Below are positions 9,182 to 17,989 of a DNA stretch of 64,000 bases, piece after piece (position 1 is the first letter of the stretch; each line of letters starts with the position of its first letter). The notes under the pieces are model-generated. The model did not search any database. It had not been told where the DNA came from and saw nothing but the letters and a program-made list of their open reading frames with translations. The stretch spans positions 24,567 through 88,566 of the forward strand of contig DASXZW010000078.1 of NCBI GenBank assembly GCA_036501665.1. Reading direction: 5' to 3'. Origin of the DNA: DATAUD01 sp036501665 (GTDB taxonomy: Bacteria; Verrucomicrobiota; Verrucomicrobiia; Limisphaerales; Palsa-1400). The position numbers and the translations under genes are program-made.

Positions 9182-11449
9182 TTGTCTGACGAACATTTGC
9201 CGTTTGCTAGTCTCGTGATTGCGCGCGTGACGCTGGAAATGGCCCTTGGCAAGGAATTTGATTACTCGATTCCGCCAGAATTGACAGGCGCGATCGAGGT
9301 CGGCACGCGCGTAAAAGTTCCGTTTGCCAACCGTCAGGTGCTGGGCTGCGTGACGGCGCTTTTGGAAACTTCTCCGCACACAAATCTTCGGTCAATCATT
9401 AAGAATATTGGCCGGCAATCGCATGTGACGCCCAAGGTCCTGGACCTCGCCAGATGGATGGCTGAATATTATTGTTGTCTACATGAGATCGCGCTGAAAA
9501 CCGTTTTGCCAGAAGCCGTTCGCCGTGAAAAAGAAGGCTGGCGAGAACAACTGTTTGTTCGGGCGTTGCCTTCACCCGAAACAGATCCGAAGCTCAGCAA
9601 GCGTCAAACAGAGATTCTCGCTGCCGCGCGCGCTGGAAAAGAATCGCCATTGCAGGATTTTCTGCGGCAAACCAATTCCACGAGCCAGACTTTGCGCCGC
9701 CTCGAAGACAAGGGGCTTCTGGAAATTGCCACGCGTATTTCCGAACGCGATCCATACGCTCGCGACGTGATTCTGCCAACCAGTGCGCTGGCGTTGAACG
9801 ACGATCAAAAAATCGCCGTGGACGCCATTGTCGGCTCGGAAACTCTTTCCGACGACAATCCAAAACAACCCAAACCGGTTTTTCTTCTTCACGGAGTGAC
9901 CGGCAGCGGAAAAACGGAGGTTTATCTGCAAGCCATCGCCGCCGCGTTGCAGAATGGCAAAGGCGCCATCGTCCTTGTGCCGGAAATTTCCCTGACCCCG
10001 CAGACCGTCGAACGATTCAAGGCCCGATTCACCGGCGGTCCGCTCAAGACGCTGGTCGCCGTGTTGCACAGCCATTTATCCACGGGCGAACGCCATGACG
10101 AATGGCATAAAATTCGCCAGGGGCGCGCGCGAATCGTTATCGGCGCGCGGTCCGCAGTCTTCGCGCCTGTCGATCCGCTGGGGCTTATCATCGTCGATGA
10201 GGAACACGAATATTCCTACAAGCAGGAAGAATCGCCACGATATCATGCCCGCGATGTCGCCGTCGTTCGGGGCCGAATGGAAAACGCCGTCGTCGTGTTG
10301 GGATCAGCGACACCCTCAATGGAGAGTTTTTACAACGTTAAAAAGGGCAAATACCGCCTGTTGGAAATGCCGCGTCGCGCGGACGACAAAAAGATGCCCA
10401 TCGTCCGAATTGTTGACATGCGGCAGGCCGCGCGAAAGGAAAAGTCCGCCCCGATATTTTCGCAGGAACTCAAGGAAGCCATTCACAAACGCCTCGACCG
10501 CAAAGAACAAACGCTGCTGTTCCTCAACCGGCGTGGATTCGCGACATCGCTGCAATGTCCCCTCTGCGGCTACGTTGCGGAATGCCCGAATTGCAGCCTC
10601 GCCCTAACCTATCATCGTCAAGCCGGCAAACTGCGTTGTCATATTTGCGCCCACGACGCCAACGCGCCCTCGGTTTGTCCGAATCCCAAATGCCGGAATC
10701 CCGCGATCCGTTTTTCAGGAATTGGCACTGAAAAAGTAGAATTGACGCTTGGGAAACTGTTTCCTCACGCCGCCATTCAGCGCATGGATTCCGACGCGTT
10801 GAAACGCAAAGAGGATTACCGGCGAATTCTAGGAGATTTTAGGACCGGCAAGACCGACATCCTGGTCGGCACCCAAATGATCGCCAAGGGCCTGCATTTT
10901 CCAAACGTGACGCTGGTGGGAATCATTTACGCCGACCTTGGGCTGCATGTGCCGGATTTTCGCGCGGGCGAACGGACATTTCAACTATTGACACAAGTTT
11001 CGGGCCGGGCTGGACGCGGTGATGTTGAAGGCGAGGTTTTTGTCCAGGCATTTACTCCTTTTCATCCCGCCATTCAGTACGCCCGGCGGCATGACTTCAC
11101 GGGTTTTTACGAACAGGAAATGGAATTTCGCGCCCAACTGAAATACCCGCCGTACACCCGGATTGCCTTGCTTTTGCTCAAAGGGCGTAATGAAGAAAAA
11201 GTCCGCTTTTCGGCCGCGCATGTCCGCCAGGAAATCGAGAAATCGGAAGGCGCGCCCTCAGACATGGTGATCGCGGGTCCCGCCCCTGCCCCATTGGCGC
11301 GCGCGGAGACGTATTACCGTCATCAAATCATGTTGCGAACCCGGCAAATTTCAAAGCTCAGCCTTGCATTGGCCGTTTTGTTCAAAGAGTTGAAATTGCC
11401 TGAGGACGTTTCGATTTCTGTCGATATCGATCCGGTGAATTTGATGTAG
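9182..11449 (+). CDS. priA: Primosomal helicase PriA (replication restart)
   Basis: 755 residues from a TTG start. The N-terminal DNA-binding region (VARVTLEMALGKEFDYSIP type) is followed by a superfamily 2 helicase core: Walker A GVTGSGKTEVY at ~238-248, DEEH box in IIVDEEHEYSYKQ, and the C-terminal motifs GTQMIAKGLHFPNV and QVSGRAGRG. The PriA-specific zinc clusters are present between the helicase lobes (CPLCGYVAECPNC and CHIC, CPNPKC). PriA recognises stalled forks and reloads the replicative helicase. Length and motif order are normal. No strong ribosome binding site is seen, so the TTG start is tentative. Confidence 0.96.
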   Translation: MSDEHLPFASLVIARVTLEMALGKEFDYSIPPELTGAIEVGTRVKVPFANRQVLGCVTALLETSPHTNLRSIIKNIGRQSHVTPKVLDLARWMAEYYCCLHEIALKTVLPEAVRREKEGWREQLFVRALPSPETDPKLSKRQTEILAAARAGKESPLQDFLRQTNSTSQTLRRLEDKGLLEIATRISERDPYARDVILPTSALALNDDQKIAVDAIVGSETLSDDNPKQPKPVFLLHGVTGSGKTEVYLQAIAAALQNGKGAIVLVPEISLTPQTVERFKARFTGGPLKTLVAVLHSHLSTGERHDEWHKIRQGRARIVIGARSAVFAPVDPLGLIIVDEEHEYSYKQEESPRYHARDVAVVRGRMENAVVVLGSATPSMESFYNVKKGKYRLLEMPRRADDKKMPIVRIVDMRQAARKEKSAPIFSQELKEAIHKRLDRKEQTLLFLNRRGFATSLQCPLCGYVAECPNCSLALTYHRQAGKLRCHICAHDANAPSVCPNPKCRNPAIRFSGIGTEKVELTLGKLFPHAAIQRMDSDALKRKEDYRRILGDFRTGKTDILVGTQMIAKGLHFPNVTLVGIIYADLGLHVPDFRAGERTFQLLTQVSGRAGRGDVEGEVFVQAFTPFHPAIQYARRHDFTGFYEQEMEFRAQLKYPPYTRIALLLLKGRNEEKVRFSAAHVRQEIEKSEGAPSDMVIAGPAPAPLARAETYYRHQIMLRTRQISKLSLALAVLFKELKLPEDVSISVDIDPVNLM

Positions 11450-11478
11450 CTTTTGTCGCACCACTGCGCGACGAAAGC
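11449..11478. terminator. Hairpin between convergent priA and histidine-kinase genes
   Basis: An 11-bp stem, GCTTTTGTCGC with GCGACGAAAGC, one G-T wobble and an 8-nt loop, fills the 30-bp gap between two convergent genes. T-rich and A-rich tracts lie within the stem ends, so it could act as a terminator in both directions. Confidence 0.6.
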
Positions 11479-11479
11479 A

Positions 11480-12157
11480 TTAGGCAGCCGTGCAAACCGC
11501 CCGCAATGCAGTTCGTGTGGAAAGCGTCACGGCAAATTTCCTGCCTTCGCGCTGTTCAATGACCGCCGCGCCATCCACGCAAGCCAGCCGTTCATGGACT
11601 GAAAGCGGGTCCAATGCCTGAAATGTCAATGGTTCAGAACCCGGCGTGACATCCTGGGCGACGAGCTTCAACTCCAGCAATCCGTCTGATTGTTCCAGTT
11701 CGATGGACATTGACTTTACGCCGTGAGACGCGAAAACCTCTGTCACAATTTCCCGGCAAAGTGAAAACATCTCGTTGGCCGCAAATGGCGTCAACGGCGG
11801 CACTTCTTCAGTTGCATTTAAGCGACAAGTAATTCCGTGAGGTCGGGAATCGCAGAAACATTGCAGCGCTGGAACCAAGCCAAGATCATCGAGAATCGGC
11901 GGACGAAGCTCATTGCAAATCTCACGCAAGATCGTGCCTAAATCCACGACCATGCCATTCCATTCCTGGCATTTTTGCGACCAATTTGCCGGCGGATTGT
12001 GGTCCAATCCCGCCATCGAGAGACGCAAGGCGAGCATCGTCAGTTTCTGGCTGACCTCGTCGTGAATCCTGCGCGCCAAGCGCTTATGTTGTTTTCGTTG
12101 AAGCGCATGTTGCCGCGCCAAAAGCGCCCTGAACTGAATAAGAGAAGAATCAACCAT
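11480..12157 (-). CDS. Small HisKA_3-type histidine kinase lacking a sensor domain
   Basis: 225 residues from the ATG at 12157, chosen because AGGGAGG lies 6-8 bases upstream; an earlier in-frame start at 12190 is less likely. The dimerisation region carries the phospho-acceptor His in ARRIHDEVSQKL, followed by NELRPPILDDLGLVPAL, typical of the NarX/DegS-type HisKA_3 family. The ATPase part is poorly conserved: the N-box shows MFSLCREIVTEVF without the usual Asn, and G-boxes are hard to find. It may bind phosphate passively or depend on a partner. No sensor or membrane segment is present. Confidence 0.75.
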   Translation of the reverse strand: MVDSSLIQFRALLARQHALQRKQHKRLARRIHDEVSQKLTMLALRLSMAGLDHNPPANWSQKCQEWNGMVVDLGTILREICNELRPPILDDLGLVPALQCFCDSRPHGITCRLNATEEVPPLTPFAANEMFSLCREIVTEVFASHGVKSMSIELEQSDGLLELKLVAQDVTPGSEPLTFQALDPLSVHERLACVDGAAVIEQREGRKFAVTLSTRTALRAVCTAA

Positions 12158-12319
12158 TTCGTGTCCTCCCTGCTTATCAGCAAAGGACATGCCATCTTAT
12201 ATCACGCAAGTCAGGGTGACGCCTGATGCACATTTAGGGTAGTCAAAGACACGGAACTGAACCCGAAGGCTGTCCAATTGTCCAAGGAATTGTCACGGAA
12301 CAGGACGACAGAAAAACGA

Positions 12320-12595
12320 TTAAGCCGCTTTGGCGGGAGCCGGTTTTCGGACCAATTTGGCGCCATTTGACTTAAGATAAGCCTGCACTGCAGCAATTCC
12401 GCCCAAGCTGATTGGAACGCGTTTTTGACTTTGAAAAAGCCGATAATGGGTGAGCGTCTTGCCAACTTCCATGATTTCGACGTGTTTGTCGTCCATTTTC
12501 CAAAGCTGTCCCTTGGCCAGCGGAATCGGAGCAGGCTTCTTGGGCGTTCTCTTGACGGTTGTCGCGCGTTTCACCGAGGTAAGGTCCATTTTCAT
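12320..12595 (-). CDS. Small basic hypothetical protein
   Basis: 91 residues, Lys/Ala/Pro-rich at both ends (KRTPKKPAPIPLAKG; RKPAPAKAA) with a compact middle (LWKMDDKHVEIMEVGKT; THYRLF). I do not recognise a family. The middle resembles a small beta fold of the kind seen in short verrucomicrobial proteins with LWKMD-type starts. It lies upstream of the small histidine kinase on the same strand with a 162-nt gap, so co-transcription is possible but unproven. Confidence 0.6.
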   Translation of the reverse strand: MKMDLTSVKRATTVKRTPKKPAPIPLAKGQLWKMDDKHVEIMEVGKTLTHYRLFQSQKRVPISLGGIAAVQAYLKSNGAKLVRKPAPAKAA

Positions 12596-12705
12596 AATAT
12601 CAGCCGAAAATCCAAATTTGCCGACACTTCGAGCCGTTGGCTCTGCTTCGGTACTGTTAATTAAATCAAAGAAACGCGAAGAAGGAAACAGAAATCTTCG
12701 TCACT

Positions 12706-13692
12706 TCACTGAAACAAACTCCCCGGTCTCTGAGGGAAAGGCAGAACCGCAGGGGCGCTTGGCGCTTGGCGCTGCGTGGAATCGCTCTGATCGCGCGCCG
12801 ATGATCTTACAAACGGACGGGCCGCGGTCGGCAACTGGTCGTACGTCTCCGCAATCGACGGTTGCATTTGCAATTGTTGTTGTTCGGACTGGCTGCGCAA
12901 ACTCTCACTTGACCAATCGCTGAGCGAGGTCTTCGAGACTGCGGAAGGCATGCGCATCGCGCCATCCGAATTCCCTTCATCCGACTGTGAAAAAGCGCCG
13001 AACGGCTGCCTGTTGAATGCGCCAAAGCTCCCAGAATCTTCCTTGGACTGTCCATAGCCTTCGTAGGCGGACCGAACAGGATCCTTCCTTTGGCTGGAAC
13101 CAAAACCGCGCGACCAATCGTGCGCCGACGAATGCTGGTCGAATCGGCGGGACAGCCAGCCGTCATTCTGATCGGTGGACTTCAGCGATTCTTCGGTGCT
13201 GAATTGCGCGAACCCATGATCAGGTTGAGCCCAAGGGGTGTCTTTTGAAAAACTTCCTTCTTTGGAAAAGCCGGTTGAGTCTTTGTCGCTTGAAACCGTC
13301 CAATTGTTGGTTTGCGTCGAACCTGTTTTCTTTGGCGCCAACACATCAAAGGAATCGGATTCCTGGTCTTGAGCTTGCTCAAACGGGGGAGTCCAACCAA
13401 AATGGTCGCGAGATTTCGAGCTGCTTGTCGCCGGAATGATGATGGCAACGTAATTCCCCGATGCTGAGCCATTGAAATCCGATCCCTGACCATGATGACT
13501 CGACAGCGTTTCCCTAATCATGGCCGCTGGATCTTGTCTGACGCTCCGTACAGCTTGCGGAACTGCAAGAGCGTCAGGCGCGGCGGAAAACTCAATTTTG
13601 TCGCCGGCAATCGCCGCCGGATTAACGGAAGCGAGGCATCCGGCAAAGCAGGCTAGAAATGCAGCGCCTGACGTTGAAACTCGATTCACCAT
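12706..13692 (-). CDS. Exported low-complexity hypothetical protein
   Basis: 328 residues from the ATG at 13692, preceded by GAAGGT; a TTG 42 nt upstream is less likely. The N-terminus is a signal peptide (FLACFAGCLASVNPAAIAG). A short ordered part (~25-85, ending SGNYVAIIIPAT) leads into ~220 residues rich in Ser, Gln, Asp, Phe and Gly, with repeated aromatic patches such as FGAFNRQPFGAFS and SKEGSFSKD. Such composition suggests an intrinsically disordered or phase-separating exported protein. No homologous family is recognised. It lies downstream of trmL on the same strand, 86 nt away. Confidence 0.6.
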   Translation of the reverse strand: MVNRVSTSGAAFLACFAGCLASVNPAAIAGDKIEFSAAPDALAVPQAVRSVRQDPAAMIRETLSSHHGQGSDFNGSASGNYVAIIIPATSSSKSRDHFGWTPPFEQAQDQESDSFDVLAPKKTGSTQTNNWTVSSDKDSTGFSKEGSFSKDTPWAQPDHGFAQFSTEESLKSTDQNDGWLSRRFDQHSSAHDWSRGFGSSQRKDPVRSAYEGYGQSKEDSGSFGAFNRQPFGAFSQSDEGNSDGAMRMPSAVSKTSLSDWSSESLRSQSEQQQLQMQPSIAETYDQLPTAARPFVRSSARDQSDSTQRQAPSAPAVLPFPQRPGSLFQ

Positions 13693-13778
13693 ACCTTCGG
13701 CGCCATTTATAATGCACCAGCCAAACAGGGTCAAACCTTTTTAATTCGATTTAAAACCTTAAAATTCATGTGCCACAA

Positions 13779-14255
13779 CTATTTTTGCGACCCTATTTCT
13801 CCTGAGAAACCCTGTTGTCGCAAGGCTTCGTAAACCACTAGGGCCACGCAGTTTGAAAGGTTCAATGAGCGCACACCGGCGTGAAACATCGGGATTCGCA
13901 GCCAGCGGTCTTGATATTGGTCGAGAATCGCGCAAGGCAAACCGGCGGTTTCGCGTCCGAAAACCAGATAGTCGTTCGGCTCGTAGGGCACTTTGGCGTA
14001 ATGGCGTTCGCCGTGTGATTCCACCAACCAGAGCCGCGCATCCGTCGGAAGTTGTTTTTGAAACGACGGCCAATCGGACCAGCGATGCCATTTGAGATGT
14101 TGCCAATAATCCAAACCAGCTCGCTTCAGTTGTTTGTCATCCAGCGTGAATCCAAAAGGTTCTATTAAATGCAACGTGGAACCGGTGGCGGCGCAAAGAC
14201 GGGCGACGTTGCCGGTGTTAGGCGGTATTTCGGGTTCAACCAGGACAACGTTCAT
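13779..14255 (-). CDS. trmL: tRNA (cytidine/uridine-34-2'-O)-methyltransferase TrmL
   Basis: 158 residues, the full length of the small SPOUT enzyme that methylates the ribose of the wobble base in tRNA-Leu. Motifs: VEPEIPPNTGNVARLCAAT near the start, and the knot residues YLVFGRETAGLP and IPMFHAGVRSLNLSNCVAL, which build the SAM pocket. It is the third gene of a minus-strand group after ruvX and truA, one base from truA, so two tRNA-modifying enzymes are produced together. Confidence 0.95.
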   Translation of the reverse strand: MNVVLVEPEIPPNTGNVARLCAATGSTLHLIEPFGFTLDDKQLKRAGLDYWQHLKWHRWSDWPSFQKQLPTDARLWLVESHGERHYAKVPYEPNDYLVFGRETAGLPCAILDQYQDRWLRIPMFHAGVRSLNLSNCVALVVYEALRQQGFSGEIGSQK

Positions 14256-14256
14256 T

Positions 14257-15000
14257 TCAGTAAAACACCTTCCACAAAACGAGTCCGTGCGCGGGGGCCG
14301 TCATTCCCGCGGCTTTGCGGTCTTTTTTGTCGAGAATATTTTTGATCTCGCCAGGCGGTATCTTCCCCTGCCCCACTTGCGCCAGCGTGCCGACAATTCC
14401 CCGGCACATTTTGTATAGGAATCCGTCGCCTTCGATAATGACCGTCAACAACGGCCCGTTCCGCCTGATGTCGCAACGCTTCACGGTGCGAACGGTGGAA
14501 CTCATTTCGTAGTTCCGCGTAGCGGCGAGCGATTTAAAATCATGCCGACCGACGAAAAGTTTCGCGGCAACACGCATCGCCGCAAGATCCAGGGGACGGG
14601 CGATGTGCCAGGCTTGATTGCGCAGGAGCGGATTCATCGCGGTGCCGACCCAGATAAAATATCGGTATTGTTTGCCTTTGGCGTTGTAGCGCGCTTCAAA
14701 GTCATCACGGCAATGCTTCGCGGACATGACACGGATGTCCGACGGCAAATGGGCGTTGATCGCCAGGACGATTTTGGCCACGGGCATTTTTACTTGAGCG
14801 GTGGGAATTTCGACGTGCGCCACCATTCCCAGCGCATGAACGCCAGTATCCGTGCGGCTGGAGCTTTGCAGTTGGGATGCGCCGGGAAAAATCTTTGTGA
14901 CAGCTTCCTCAACCCGTTGCTGGACGCCGACGCTGTTTTTCTGGGTTTGCCAGCCGGCGTAATTGGCGCCGTCGTAGGCGATGGTCAGCTTGAATTTCAT
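14257..15000 (-). CDS. truA: tRNA pseudouridine(38-40) synthase TruA
   Basis: 247 residues, normal for TruA. The catalytic Asp lies in SSRTDTGVHALG; other family marks are IAYDGANYAGWQTQ at the start, FEARYNAKGKQYRY and GDGFLYKMCRGIVGTL. The enzyme isomerises uridines in the anticodon stem-loop. Its start codon overlaps the ruvX stop by 4 nt, indicating translational coupling, and it ends one base before trmL. Confidence 0.97.
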   Translation of the reverse strand: MKFKLTIAYDGANYAGWQTQKNSVGVQQRVEEAVTKIFPGASQLQSSSRTDTGVHALGMVAHVEIPTAQVKMPVAKIVLAINAHLPSDIRVMSAKHCRDDFEARYNAKGKQYRYFIWVGTAMNPLLRNQAWHIARPLDLAAMRVAAKLFVGRHDFKSLAATRNYEMSSTVRTVKRCDIRRNGPLLTVIIEGDGFLYKMCRGIVGTLAQVGQGKIPPGEIKNILDKKDRKAAGMTAPAHGLVLWKVFY

Positions 15001-15410
15001 CCGCCGGCCCGGTCCAGATAACTTTGGAGCAGGATTGCGGCGGCGGTTTGATCGACCTTGAGTTTCCGTTGCTCGCGCCGGACGCCGCCTTGTATCAGGA
15101 CGCGATTGGCCTGAGTGGATGTTAGGCGTTCATCCCACATTTTGATCGGAACGGTGACGACTTGCTGCAAAGCCGCCGCGAATTCTCGCACTTGCGCCGC
15201 TGCTGGTCCATAAGAACCATCCATATTGCGCGGCAATCCAACCACAATTTCGCCGACCTCGCGTTGAGTAATAATTTCACAAAGGCTGCTTAGGAGCTTT
15301 GCCGTCGGTTGGGCATCAAGATAGTCGAGAGGCTGCGCGATCATCGCCATTTCGTCGCTGATGGCCAGGCCAACCCGCTTGGTTCCGTGATCGATTCCGA
15401 GGACTCGCAT
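14997..15410 (-). CDS. ruvX: YqgF/RuvX-family putative Holliday junction resolvase
   Basis: 137 residues from the ATG at 15410; an upstream in-frame start would add 12 unrelated residues. RNase H-like fold with the acidic active site: Asp in VLGIDHGTKRVG, GEIVVGLPRNMDGS, Glu in WDERLTS and Asp in VDQTAAAILL. This family cleaves branched DNA or nucleic acid ends and is implicated in 16S rRNA 5' processing. It heads the group ruvX-truA-trmL. Confidence 0.93.
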   Translation of the reverse strand: MRVLGIDHGTKRVGLAISDEMAMIAQPLDYLDAQPTAKLLSSLCEIITQREVGEIVVGLPRNMDGSYGPAAAQVREFAAALQQVVTVPIKMWDERLTSTQANRVLIQGGVRREQRKLKVDQTAAAILLQSYLDRAGG

Positions 15411-15479
15411 CAACCCGATGATTGAGTGACGCCCAAGTCGTTTCAATTAAAAAGGGCCGCCGAATCCCGTCCACTACAA

Positions 15480-16949
15480 TCAAACTGTCCGACGAATCGT
15501 GCGTTTTCGGACACCTTTTTCCTGTGTCGGCATGGATTGACCAGACTCTGGCGCGCCGGGCTTTGGCAAATACGCAGCTTCGTAGTGCGCTCTCACTAAA
15601 GGTCCAGCCGTGTCCGGTAAAATCGGCGGGTCGGCCTTTGGCGCGTCGAAGCGGAATGCGGAAGTTAAATTGCCGAACGTCTTTCGACGCCAATCGCTGA
15701 TGTTTTCTTCCCGTACGCCAGTCCATTGTTCCAGAAAACGAATGATCGAAGTGTGGTCAAAGTTTTCGCTGCAAACCCAGCCGCCGACAGTCCACGGAGA
15801 AATGATGAGGCACGGGACCCGGAAACCCGCGCCAATGGGCAGGCCATGCACGTATTCGAGCGGCGTCCCCTCCGGGGCAGTCGGCGGGACCACGTGATCA
15901 AAAATTCCATCATTTTCGTCATAGCTGATGATGAAAACGGTCTTCGCCCACAAATCTGGGTTTGCAGCAATGGCGTCCAGTTTGCTAGCGACAAAAGCGG
16001 CGCCCGCCGCTGGCATGTAATCGGGATGCTCGCATTGCTCGGCAGTGGGAATTATCCAGGACACAGCCGGCAACTTGTCATTGAGCGCGTCGTATTCAAA
16101 CTGGCCTTCTGCCCCTCGCACCATGCCGCGCTGGTACAATGACGAATCCCGTGGCGCGTTAAGAAACTTCGCGAAGTATTCAAGCGGGTTGCAACCATAG
16201 TTGTCTTGCTGTTGATAAACCTTCCAACTGATTCCTGCCTTTTCCAGGCGCTCGGGATAAGTCGTCCAGGTGAAGCCGCCTGTCGGCATTTTGTTCTCAA
16301 TGACAGGTCCGCCATGATGGCCGCCCGGGTCAATGGTTCCCGTCATCCAATACATCCGATTCGGCCAAGTCGGCCCGAGAACGGAACAAAAATAGCCGTC
16401 GCAAAGGGTGAATGCCTCGGCCAGCGCAAATTGAAAAGGAATGTCCGCCCGCTTGTGGTAGCCCATGCAAAACGGGCCATTTGCTTTGTCGGCAAGGCGA
16501 TGGGCCGGGAGCCAATTATCCATTTTGCCATGATTCCACGCTTCGTGTTGGACCGACCACGCATGGCTCGTTGAGGGAATTTTTTGCGCGCTGGTCGATT
16601 TTGTGTCGAGGTGAAACGGGAGCAAATGCCCGTCTGGATGCTGAGTATCCGGTTGGTGGAAGACAGATTTGCCATTCGGCAAAACCAACGCATTCGGATC
16701 GTCGAATCCGCGAACTCCAGCCATTGTCCCGAAGTAATGATCGAAGGAACGGTTCTCCTGCATGAGGATGACAACGTGCTTGATATCCTGCAATCCCTGG
16801 CGCTTCGGAGGTTTGGCGAGCGCCTCGCGCAGGTTTGGCGGGAGGAAATTGGATGCTATCGCGGCCGCCGCGAGGCTTGCGGTTGAAGTCAGAAGCCGCC
16901 GCCGAGTCATCCTGGTTGAGCCGAAAACGGAATACGGTTGCGCAGGCAT
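15480..16949 (-). CDS. Tat-exported phospholipase C / acid phosphatase-type phosphoesterase
   Basis: 489 residues with a twin-arginine signal (MTRRRLLTSTASLAAA). The start is the ATG at 16949; a second ATG at 16910 would still keep the twin arginines. The mature enzyme has the family signature HVVILMQENRSFDHYFGTM, then CDGYFCSVLGPTWPNRMYWMTG, IISYDENDGIFDHVVPP and FDHTSIIRFLEQW, as in non-haemolytic phospholipase C and AcpA-like phosphatases. It probably releases phosphate or head groups from phospholipids in the periplasm or outside. A second exported phosphoesterase is divergent, 107 bp away. Confidence 0.93.
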   Translation of the reverse strand: MPAQPYSVFGSTRMTRRRLLTSTASLAAAAIASNFLPPNLREALAKPPKRQGLQDIKHVVILMQENRSFDHYFGTMAGVRGFDDPNALVLPNGKSVFHQPDTQHPDGHLLPFHLDTKSTSAQKIPSTSHAWSVQHEAWNHGKMDNWLPAHRLADKANGPFCMGYHKRADIPFQFALAEAFTLCDGYFCSVLGPTWPNRMYWMTGTIDPGGHHGGPVIENKMPTGGFTWTTYPERLEKAGISWKVYQQQDNYGCNPLEYFAKFLNAPRDSSLYQRGMVRGAEGQFEYDALNDKLPAVSWIIPTAEQCEHPDYMPAAGAAFVASKLDAIAANPDLWAKTVFIISYDENDGIFDHVVPPTAPEGTPLEYVHGLPIGAGFRVPCLIISPWTVGGWVCSENFDHTSIIRFLEQWTGVREENISDWRRKTFGNLTSAFRFDAPKADPPILPDTAGPLVRAHYEAAYLPKPGAPESGQSMPTQEKGVRKRTIRRTV

Positions 16950-17056
16950 GGAATTTAGATACAGCGGTCGCGCTTTTATTCAGAGAAAAATCTTTGCAAA
17001 AAGTGCAACGGCGGTTTCAGATAAATAGCGCGGCTTTGCAAGGCCGTCAAAAAACA

Positions 17057-17971
17057 ATGAAACAACTTATTAGTCGCCGGTTTTTTCTCGCCATTACATA
17101 CGCCTGGATGACGCTCGCGATGGCGGCGGTCGCGGAGAATGCGCCGCGAGTTCACCATGTTTTTATCATCAGTTTTGATCAGGGGAATCCCGATCTGATC
17201 GAAAAGAGCGACATGCCGGTTTTTCATCAGATGGTGGCCGAGGGCGCGCACACTTGGGAGGCTTACACCATCGTTCCCAGCCTGACGCTTCCCTCGCATA
17301 CGTCGATGTTGACCGGCTTGGGCGTGCAAAAGCATCAAGTTCTTTGGAATGATTACGAACCGGAAAAAGGAGTCATCAAAGTGCCGACCATTTTCAGTAT
17401 CGCCAAGGAGCACGGGTTTGTAACCGCGATGTTCGTCGGCAAGGAGAAATTCAAACACCTCGATCTTCCCGGCACTGTCGATGATTTTGTCTGGCCGCGA
17501 CCGGAGGACGATGCGAAAGCTGTGGCGAAGGCGTTCGCATCCGCTGTGGGTCAATTGAAGCCGAATCTTTGTTTCATTCACTTCCGCGATCCTGACACCG
17601 CCGGGCACAAATACGGCGCTCAATCGCCGGAAAAAGTCCAGGCGCTGAAAGATTGCGACGACGCGCTAAAGACCATCAAAGATTCCATCGCGGCTGCCGG
17701 AATTCAGGACGACAGCGTGATTATTTTGACGGCCGATCACGGTTCTCATGACATCCTGAACAAGGAAGGCAAAATGGTGGGCACGCATGGCTCGCCGGAT
17801 TCGGTCGATGTGAAAATCCCATGGGTTGCCTGGGGTAAATCTGTCAAAAAGGACTTCACTGTGACATTGCCTGTTGTTCAATATGACACGGCTGCGACGG
17901 CGATTTGGCTGCTGGGGATTCCAGTGCCGGATTCATTTTGGGGCCGTCCCGTGACGAGCGCTTTTGAATAA
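17057..17971 (+). CDS. Exported type I phosphodiesterase/nucleotide pyrophosphatase-family enzyme
   Basis: 304 residues from the ATG at 17057; the frame continues upstream but overlaps the divergent phospholipase gene. An N-terminal signal (ISRRFFLAITYAWMTLAMAAVA) suggests export, with an RR that may be a Tat signal. Alkaline-phosphatase-superfamily residues follow: first metal Asp in IISFDQGNP, nucleophile Thr in LPSHTSMLTG, then HFRDPDTAGHKYG, ILTADHGSHD and MVGTHGS, which supply the two zinc sites. The substrate could be nucleotides, phosphonates or phospholipids. Confidence 0.88.
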   Translation: MKQLISRRFFLAITYAWMTLAMAAVAENAPRVHHVFIISFDQGNPDLIEKSDMPVFHQMVAEGAHTWEAYTIVPSLTLPSHTSMLTGLGVQKHQVLWNDYEPEKGVIKVPTIFSIAKEHGFVTAMFVGKEKFKHLDLPGTVDDFVWPRPEDDAKAVAKAFASAVGQLKPNLCFIHFRDPDTAGHKYGAQSPEKVQALKDCDDALKTIKDSIAAAGIQDDSVIILTADHGSHDILNKEGKMVGTHGSPDSVDVKIPWVAWGKSVKKDFTVTLPVVQYDTAATAIWLLGIPVPDSFWGRPVTSAFE

Positions 17972-17989
17972 GAGTTTTTTGCGGTTCGC

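Noticed and set aside
16950..17056. Pho box between the two divergent phosphoesterase genes
   Set aside because: No CTGTCAT-type paired repeat is visible, so phosphate control cannot be supported from this sequence.
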